From NCBI GenBank assembly GCA_049515555.1, contig JBEKTY010000018.1:7596-71595 (forward strand): 64,000 nt of DNA, read 5' to 3'. Below, piece after piece: positions 58,581 through 64,000 of the stretch. The notes below the pieces were generated by a model, which saw only the letters and a list, made by a program, of their open reading frames with translations, did not search any database and was not told where the DNA came from. The position numbers and the translations under genes are program-made. This DNA comes from JBEKTY01 sp049515555. Lineage in GTDB: Bacteria; Planctomycetota; Planctomycetia; Pirellulales; Thermoguttaceae. Positions within the stretch are counted from its first letter, which is position 1, and every line of letters starts with the position of its first letter.

Positions 58581-59489
58581 ATGCTCCGCCTCGGCACCCG
58601 CGCAAGTCCGCTGGCAAAATGGCAGGCCGATTGGGTTGCCGCGCAACTCCGCGGGCTGGGCGTCGAGGTGGATCTGGTCCTGATCAGCACCGCGGGCGAC
58701 CAACAGGGGGCCAGCCCGGGCCCCATCGCCGGCACGGGCATCTTCACCAAGGAGATCGAGCGGGAACTGTTGGCCGGCCGGATCGACCTGGCGGTGCACA
58801 GCCTGAAAGACCTGCCCACCGAGGTAGCGCCGGGCCTGACGCTGGCGGCCATTCCGCCGCGTGGCCCGGTGGGCGACGTGCTGGTTAGCGCCGCCGGCGC
58901 GTCGCTGGCCGGCCTTCCGCCCGGGGCCCTGGTGGGCACGGGCAGCCTCCGCCGCCGGGCCCAACTACTGCACGTCCGCGGCGATCTCCAGATGCGCGAT
59001 CTGCGGGGCAACGTCGAGACCCGGCTCAGAAAACTGCACCAGGGCCAGTACCAGGCGATTGTTTTGGCGGCGGCCGGCCTGGCGCGGCTGGGCCTGGCCG
59101 ACGAGCCGGCCTGGTCCCTGCCGCTGGAGGTGGTCTTGCCGGCGGTCGGGCAGGCCGCGCTGGCCGTCGAGTCGCGCGCCGCCGATCAGGCCGTGCTGGC
59201 GGCCGCAGCGCCCCTGGACGACGCGGCCACGCGGGCCGCCGTAACGGCCGAGCGGGCCATGCTGGCTGCCCTGCAGGGCGGCTGCCTGGCGCCCGTGGCC
59301 GCCTGGGCCCGCATCGAGAACCAGGCCCTCACGCTGGCCGGCCGCGTGCTGAGCCCCGACGGGGCCCGGCGGCTGGAAGCGGCCCACACCGCCCCGGCCG
59401 GCCAGGCCGAAACCCTCGGCCGGCAGGTCGCCGAGGCGCTGTTGGCCCAGGGCGCCGCCGAGCTGATCGCGGCCGCCCGCCAGACATGA
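58581..59489 (+). CDS. hemC: Porphobilinogen deaminase (hydroxymethylbilane synthase)
   Basis: 302 residues. Makes hydroxymethylbilane from four porphobilinogens in heme synthesis. Motifs: LRLGTRASPLAKWQADWVAA, IFTKEIERELLAGRIDLAVH then SLKDLPTEVAPGLTLAAIPP, VGTGSLRRRAQLLHVRGDLQ then MRDLRGNVETRLRKL and the cofactor-attachment Cys 235 in ALQGGCLAPVAAW. GQAALAVESRAAD is also conserved. The leader is a CCCTAATCCC repeat without a classical ribosome binding site. Confidence 0.94.
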   Translation: MLRLGTRASPLAKWQADWVAAQLRGLGVEVDLVLISTAGDQQGASPGPIAGTGIFTKEIERELLAGRIDLAVHSLKDLPTEVAPGLTLAAIPPRGPVGDVLVSAAGASLAGLPPGALVGTGSLRRRAQLLHVRGDLQMRDLRGNVETRLRKLHQGQYQAIVLAAAGLARLGLADEPAWSLPLEVVLPAVGQAALAVESRAADQAVLAAAAPLDDAATRAAVTAERAMLAALQGGCLAPVAAWARIENQALTLAGRVLSPDGARRLEAAHTAPAGQAETLGRQVAEALLAQGAAELIAAARQT

Positions 59490-59528
59490 TGGCTCGCGAA
59501 GTAACAACTTTGACGATTAAGTTATCGG

Positions 59529-59589
59529 GTGCCACGGTTGGCTTGTCCAACCGTGCTGTCGACACTGCTGGACAAGCCAGCAGTGGCAC
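59529..59589. repeat. Palindromic repeat, family B (diverged left arm)
   Basis: Left GTGCCACGGTTGGCTTGTCC-AACCGTG and right CACTGCTGGACAAGCCAGCA-GTGGCAC: arms match at the ends and at GGCTTGTCC/GGACAAGCC, but the inner trinucleotides differ. Same family as 18700-18760 and 23815-23875. Confidence 0.9.
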
Positions 59590-59641
59590 CCGACTCAGAA
59601 AATAGATTGTCGGACTGCTGCCGTGGACCAGAGGACGTTCC

Positions 59642-61918
59642 ATGAGACACTACATTGCGATTCTATGGATGACCTATTGCCTGGTGGCCACAAGCGTGCA
59701 GGCCGACGCGATCGAGTCGTCCGACGCAACTGAACGTTGGGCGCCGGCCAAGGTGCCGCTGATGACCCGCTGGGGAAAGGCCCTGTCGCCGGCCGCCGTG
59801 CTGAGCGAATATCCCCGCCCGCAAATGGTGCGGGCCGACTGGCAGAACCTCAACGGGCTGTGGGACTATGCGGTCACGCCCAAAGATTCGCCGCGGCCCA
59901 AGACGTTCCAAGGCCGGATCCTCGTGCCGTTTCCCATCGAGTCGGCCCTGTCGGGCGTGCACAAGGGTTTCGACGGGAACAACCGTCTGTGGTACCGGCG
60001 GACGCTGGACATCCCGGCGGCCTGGGCCGGGCGCCGCGTGCTGCTGCACTTCGGCGCCGTCGATTGGGAAGCCGTCGTGTGGCTCAACGGCCGGCCGGTG
60101 GGCACGCATCGCGGCGGCTACGATGCGTTCACCTGCGACGTGACCGAGGCCCTGACGCCCGGCGGGCCGCAGGAACTGGTCGTCGCGGTGTTAGACGCTA
60201 CGGGCGGCGTCCAGCCCAAGGGCAAGCAGTGCACGAGCAACCTCGAAGCCCTGGGCACGCTGGCCTATACGTGCTCGTCGGGGATCTGGCAGACGGTCTG
60301 GCTCGAGCCGGTCCGGGAGGGGAGCATCGAGCGGCTCAGCATTACCCCCGACGTGGACCGCGGCGAGGCGCGGCTCAGCGTGACGGGCCGCGGCACGGCC
60401 GAGGGCGACACGCTCGAGGCCGTCGTCTCGGCCGGCGGCCGCGAAACGGCGCGCGTCGGCGGCCGCCCAGGCGCCCCGCTGCTCCTGCCTATCCCGCAGG
60501 CCAGGCCCTGGTCGCCCGACGATCCGTTCCTGTATGACCTGCGCGTGACGCTCCGCCGTGCCGGGCGTGCGGTGGATGCCGTGGACAGCTACTTCGGCAT
60601 GCGGAAGATCGCCTTGGGAAAAGACTCGCAGGGCCGCGTGCGGATGATGCTCAACGGCCGGCCGCTGTTCCAGATCGGCCCCTTGGATCAAGGCTACTGG
60701 CCGGACGGGATCTACACCGCGCCCTCCGATGAAGCGCTGCGCTACGACATCGAGATGACCAGGAAGCTGGGTTTCAACGCCACGCGGAAACACGTCAAGG
60801 TGGAGCCCCAGCGCTGGTACTACTGGTGCGACAGGCTGGGGTTGCTGGTGTGGCAGGACATGCCCAGCACGGGCGGCCCGCCCACGCCGGCCACGGCCCG
60901 CGAGTTCGAGGCCGAATTGAAGGCCATGGTCCAGGGCCTGGCCGGCCATCCTTCGGTCATCATGTGGGTCATCTTCAACGAAGGCTGGGGCCAATACGAT
61001 ACCCAGCGGCTAACCGCGATGGTCAAGCAGCTCGACCCCAGCCGGCTGGTCGACAGCGTCAGTTGCATGGCCCCGCCGGGCGTGGGTGACGTGATCGACG
61101 ACCATCCCTACTGGGTCCCGGCGACGCCCAAGGCCGACGGCCGCCGGGCGACGGTGCTCGGCGAGTTCGGCGGCCGGGCGATGGTCGTGCCCGGCCACGT
61201 GATCTCGGAAACGAGGGTCTTCGGCCATCCGGGCGGCACCATCCTGGCCAGCCCTTGGGAGCTGACGGTGCATTACCTCCAGCTCATGCGGCACGTGTTC
61301 CAGGAGAAGGAGAAGAACGGATTGAGCGCCGCCATTTGCACACAGCTTACTGATATCGAAGGCGAGTGCAATGGGTTCCTGACTTACGACCGCGAAGTGG
61401 TCAAGGTGGACCTTGAGCGGGTGGTGGCCGCCAATCGGGGCCAGTTCCCCCCGCTTACGCAGTTCCGCGTCCTGTCGCCCTCCGGCCAGAAGGAGCGGGT
61501 GTTGTGGCGATACTCGACCGAGCAGCCGGCGGCCGATTGGAACAAGCCCGGCTTCGACGCTTCGGCCTGGAAGGAAGGCCCGGCGCCGCTGGGCGCCAGC
61601 CCGCGGGAAAGGACCGCCTGGACCACGCCCAACGTCTGGATGCGCCGGGAGTTCGACGTCGGCCCCGAGAAACTCCGGCTGCCGCAACTCATCGGCCACC
61701 ACGCCACGGGCGCGGAAGTATACCTCAACGGCATCTTGGCCGCGAAGCTGACCGGCTACACCCTCGAATACCAGGAATACGAGATCCGGCCGGAGGCTCG
61801 CGCATCGCTGAAACCGGGCAAGAACCTGCTGGCGGTGCACGCCTTCCACGAGGGTAAGCAGCAGCTCATCGACGTGGGCGTCGTCGATCCGTTGCCGCCG
61901 GCGGAAAAGAGCCGGTAA
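59642..61918 (+). CDS. Glycoside hydrolase family 2 protein, exported
   Basis: 758 residues. Signal peptide MRHYIAILWMTYCLVATSVQ (cleavage near ADA). Sugar-binding domain (WQNLNGLWDYAVTPKD; ILVPFPIESALSGV; LHFGAVDWEAVVWLNGRPVG), an Ig-like domain, then a TIM barrel with GYWPDGIYTAPSDEALRYDI, HPSVIMWVIFNEGWGQYDTQ (acid/base Glu at about 446) and ATVLGEFGGRAMVVPG (nucleophile Glu). A C-terminal carbohydrate-binding-like domain follows. Probably a beta-galactosidase/glucuronidase-type enzyme; substrate not known. Confidence 0.9.
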   Translation: MRHYIAILWMTYCLVATSVQADAIESSDATERWAPAKVPLMTRWGKALSPAAVLSEYPRPQMVRADWQNLNGLWDYAVTPKDSPRPKTFQGRILVPFPIESALSGVHKGFDGNNRLWYRRTLDIPAAWAGRRVLLHFGAVDWEAVVWLNGRPVGTHRGGYDAFTCDVTEALTPGGPQELVVAVLDATGGVQPKGKQCTSNLEALGTLAYTCSSGIWQTVWLEPVREGSIERLSITPDVDRGEARLSVTGRGTAEGDTLEAVVSAGGRETARVGGRPGAPLLLPIPQARPWSPDDPFLYDLRVTLRRAGRAVDAVDSYFGMRKIALGKDSQGRVRMMLNGRPLFQIGPLDQGYWPDGIYTAPSDEALRYDIEMTRKLGFNATRKHVKVEPQRWYYWCDRLGLLVWQDMPSTGGPPTPATAREFEAELKAMVQGLAGHPSVIMWVIFNEGWGQYDTQRLTAMVKQLDPSRLVDSVSCMAPPGVGDVIDDHPYWVPATPKADGRRATVLGEFGGRAMVVPGHVISETRVFGHPGGTILASPWELTVHYLQLMRHVFQEKEKNGLSAAICTQLTDIEGECNGFLTYDREVVKVDLERVVAANRGQFPPLTQFRVLSPSGQKERVLWRYSTEQPAADWNKPGFDASAWKEGPAPLGASPRERTAWTTPNVWMRREFDVGPEKLRLPQLIGHHATGAEVYLNGILAAKLTGYTLEYQEYEIRPEARASLKPGKNLLAVHAFHEGKQQLIDVGVVDPLPPAEKSR

Positions 61919-62000
61919 AGGAGCCAGGGAGGAAAGCTCCGCACCCGATCGGGATCCGGAGCCAGCCTCAGCGTTTGTTTGGGCAACCCTATAATCCGAA

Positions 62001-62447
62001 TCACTCGCCCGCACGCAAGCGGGCCAGGAGCGCGACGTCGTCGAGTACCTCGATGCCACGGGCCCGACAGTACCCCGTCACGGCGCTATGATACAGGTGC
62101 CGGTCCCGCGTACACAGAGCGTCTGCCGCGCCGGCGACCGCCGTATGAACAATGGGGTCGTCTTTCGGATCGTGGACCACGATCGCCTCTTCCGACATTA
62201 TGGGAAGTGCCACGAGCGACGCGGCCGATTCGACGTCGAGAAGATACCGCTCGATGCCCGCATCGTCCAAACAGTGCATCTTACGAACGCGCTCGTATCG
62301 AAGCACGCGTCCCAGTTCGGAAATGATAAACGCTGAAAGGAGCAGGACGTGCGGGTCTTGCGTACAGCGAATCAGTACTTCCCGGGCTGGAGCCAGCACA
62401 GGTTTGGCTGCGCGCGCCAGCACGTTGCTGTCCAGCACTATGCGCAT
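62001..62447 (-). CDS. PIN-domain toxin (VapC-like)
   Basis: 148 residues. MRIVLDSNVLARAAKPVLAP has the first acidic residue (Asp 6) and Asn; LSAFIISELGRVLRYERVRK follows with the second acidic residue; VVHDPKDDPIVHTAVAGAAD has the third Asp set and LCTRDRHL the late Asp. This is the putative PIN toxin subclass (metal-dependent RNase). Its ATG overlaps the antitoxin stop by one base (TGATG). Confidence 0.9.
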   Translation of the reverse strand: MRIVLDSNVLARAAKPVLAPAREVLIRCTQDPHVLLLSAFIISELGRVLRYERVRKMHCLDDAGIERYLLDVESAASLVALPIMSEEAIVVHDPKDDPIVHTAVAGAADALCTRDRHLYHSAVTGYCRARGIEVLDDVALLARLRAGE

Positions 62448-62731
62448 CAGCCGTCGCGCGGGCGAATGTGTTGCATCGCCTCGTCCAACGCCGCGTCGGC
62501 CTCCTCGGGAGTAATGCCGTGAGCCCTCGCGTGTTCGTCAATCTTCGCAAAGGTCTGTTCCAGGCTTGCCCGGGCCGCGTCACGAACCGCATTGCTCGGC
62601 GCAGCGTTTGGCGTATAGGCCATGATGAATACCTGCTGGTCAGCGTCGAGGCTGCGCCCCAGCAGGGCCTCGATCGCGTGCCTTTCCGCGGCGGGAATGT
62701 CGCTCACGTTGCGGTCGGTCATCGACTCCAT
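62447..62731 (-). CDS. Antitoxin partner of the PIN-domain protein
   Basis: 94 residues. Helical and acidic: IPAAERHAIEALLGRSLDAD, QQVFIMAYTPNAAPSNAVRD, IDEHARAHGITPEEADAALD. It directly precedes the PIN gene and overlaps its start, as antitoxins do. An N-terminal DNA-binding fold is not recognised; it may be of the less-characterised antitoxin class linked with PIN toxins. Confidence 0.72.
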   Translation of the reverse strand: MESMTDRNVSDIPAAERHAIEALLGRSLDADQQVFIMAYTPNAAPSNAVRDAARASLEQTFAKIDEHARAHGITPEEADAALDEAMQHIRPRDG

Positions 62732-63074
62732 ACTGCAAGTATACCAACGTCTAACCGCTCTTGCCAGCGCAGGAGAGAAAAAGGGGGCGCCAATACCGGC
62801 AAAATGGGCAAGGGGCGATCCTGCCGATCTTCGCTTAATCGAGCCTGTCCTGTTTTGGTCCGCAAGGCTGTCACAGGGGCAAAACTCAGCCGGGAGACGG
62901 GGATTGCCAACTTCACGACCTCCGAAGTGCTGGCGGGCAGGACGGGATTCAGCCGGCAGATGATCCGCAAGCTCGCGGATTACGTCGGGCTTGGCGTCGG
63001 CGTCCCGGCGGCGAATTTATGAGCCCGGTTTCCGGGGATGCACGGAGAACCCGCTGGCCGTTCTCGTAGCCGAA
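62732..63074. other. Intergenic region, no confident gene
   Basis: 343 bases between the toxin-antitoxin promoter end and the PEP-CTERM gene stop. A plus-strand frame ends with FTTSEVLAGRTGFSRQMIRK, slightly like a helix-turn-helix tail, but has no credible start or upstream partner. No repeat of the families described elsewhere was seen here. Confidence 0.5.
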
Positions 63075-63878
63075 CTATGCCGCCGGCCGCTTCCGCTGGC
63101 ACCAGCCGATGGCCAGTCCCATAACACCCAAGCCAATCCACGCGACCAAGGCAGAGGGCTCGGGGACGCTGGAGGGTTCGGAGGTACCCTGTGAAAGAAC
63201 TAAATTGTCGAGGTTGTAGTCCACGGTCGCGTTGGGATCGACGCCTGAGTAGTCATTTCTCATGTGGAGGCGGCTGACTCCGAGATAAGTCATGTCGGTC
63301 GAGAAAGAGGATACGGTGCCACCAAGACTCCACAGCAAGGTCCCGCTGGAGCGGTCAAAAACATCTTGGGTGAGTTGCGAAGTAGCCGCATCGTACTCAA
63401 GTGTGTAGTGATACCAGACTCCAGCGGACCAGGCAGGGCTGTACGTGTAGCCCTCACCCCCGCTGTAATAGATTGATGTGGCATTGCCTTGATCCGCAAT
63501 GCCCTGAAGTGTATCGGCACGGGAGCCTTGCATGGCATTGATCCGGCTATCGTAGAGGCCAACGTCACGCCCGGCTGACCAACCAGACGAGTTGATCTTC
63601 GTGTCGAACTCCAACTTCCACGACTTTGTTGGATCAAACCCCGCAACGTCCGTGTAGGCATAGGTGCCTTGAACATTCACCTGCGTGCCGTGGAATGTCC
63701 CCGTAGCCGAATCCCACCGCAGATTAGCGGGATCATCGGTCGTCCATCCAGGGTCGCTCGAAAAGTCCGTCTGGTAGACCGTCTGCCACACCTCCGCACC
63801 CGCCTCGGCTGGAACCAATGCCACCACGGTTGCAGCCAGAATCGCCACAACAATCGAGAACCCCTTGAACGCTCTCAT
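63075..63878 (-). CDS. PEP-CTERM-anchored surface protein
   Basis: 267 residues from ATG 63878 (Met 63950 would add 24 residues). Signal peptide FSIVVAILAATVVALVPAEA. The central domain (VYQTDFSSDPGWTTDDPANL, GVWYHYTLEYDAATSQLTQD) resembles a jellyroll LamG-like sugar-binding fold (inferred). The C-terminus SSVPEPSALVAWIGLGVMGL then AIGWCQRKRP is a PEP-CTERM sorting signal: PEP motif, hydrophobic helix and basic tail, processed by exosortase. No exosortase gene is in the window. CW in the helix is unusual. Confidence 0.85.
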   Translation of the reverse strand: MRAFKGFSIVVAILAATVVALVPAEAGAEVWQTVYQTDFSSDPGWTTDDPANLRWDSATGTFHGTQVNVQGTYAYTDVAGFDPTKSWKLEFDTKINSSGWSAGRDVGLYDSRINAMQGSRADTLQGIADQGNATSIYYSGGEGYTYSPAWSAGVWYHYTLEYDAATSQLTQDVFDRSSGTLLWSLGGTVSSFSTDMTYLGVSRLHMRNDYSGVDPNATVDYNLDNLVLSQGTSEPSSVPEPSALVAWIGLGVMGLAIGWCQRKRPAA

Positions 63879-64000
63879 ACTAGTGCCGCAAATCACAATT
63901 GTTAGACCACCAAGGCTGAACTTTCTCCAGATTGCCGGCAGCTTGCCCAATTTTCCCTCCAGGTCGCCGGTCGCTGCACGGTGGCGGCCGTCACGGGACG
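63879..64000. other. Right-edge sequence upstream of the PEP-CTERM gene
   Basis: 122 bases between the PEP-CTERM gene start and the window end. No gene or repeat recognised. Confidence 0.4.

Noticed and set aside
62800..63022. A plus-strand segment with a helix-turn-helix-like tail (GFSRQMIRKLADYVGLGVG)
   Set aside because: No start codon with context, no conserved upstream part and no clear match to a regulator family; could be chance.

Overview
The window is high-GC bacterial DNA, most probably from a member of the Planctomycetota (Pirellulales-like). The evidence is two huge secreted proteins carrying the planctomycete N-terminal 'LExLEDRxLLS' type export motif (4665-11084 and 46957-54939), a PEP-CTERM protein at the right end, an RHS/YD protein, an ECF sigma factor paired with a tiny membrane protein, a CusB with Cys/His-rich N-terminus, and a flagellar cluster preceded by a sigma-54 type promoter. 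No rRNA, intact tRNA, CRISPR array, transposase or prophage was seen.

Layout. 1-4.4 kb (minus): an operon-like set of a secreted unknown (cut by the window edge), a CehA/McbA-type metallohydrolase and a GT87-like membrane protein. 4.5-11.5 kb: a 2139-residue RHS protein with a huge Gly/Ser/Tyr repeat region, translationally coupled to a DUF1493 protein that is probably its immunity partner. 11.6-13.4 kb: a sulfotransferase-like/glycosyltransferase-like fusion. 13.6-19.6 kb: MscS channel, ECF sigma factor plus membrane partner, an extraordinary Cys-pair repeat protein (about 86 Cys in 277 residues), KdsB, OsmC-like protein and an aquaporin. 19.8-23.7 kb: two tandem paralogous lipoproteins, a Cys-containing unknown and a DUF4177-like small protein. 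24.0-29.6 kb: complete pyruvate dehydrogenase operon (aceE, aceF, lpd). 29.7-35.4 kb (minus): CusA/CusB heavy-metal efflux system plus a Cys/His-rich exported small protein. 35.5-36.2 kb (minus): csrA overlapping fliW. 36.7-46.8 kb: flgF-flgG-flgA-flgH-flgI-flgJ-like-flgN-flgK-flgL. 47-55 kb (minus): a 2660-residue exported beta-helix protein ending in a calpain-like protease domain. 55-64 kb: LptF/G permease, ComF, DUF502 protein, HemC, GH2 glycosidase, a PIN toxin-antitoxin pair and a PEP-CTERM protein.

The most unusual property is a dense population of small palindromic repeats of several unrelated families (GGGATTAGG/CCCTAATCCC words, GGCACACGGxGTGTGCC, GTGCCACTGCTGG, CCCTCTCC-GGGAGAGGG, GGGGACTGTCCC, CTCTCGC-GGAGCGAGAG). 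They sit between genes and also inside genes. In at least four proteins (RHS, sulfotransferase/GT, CusA, GT87) they lie in the open frame, and the GGGATTAGG family adds recurring peptides such as GIRDWGLGIG and NPQSLIPS. Tandem octamers (AAATCCCT)n abut the start codon of flgI and lie just before flgJ and hemC. A second coherent story is flagellar control: csrA-fliW lies beside the flagellar operon, and the flgL Shine-Dalgarno lies in the loop of a small hairpin with an exposed GGA, as expected of a CsrA site.
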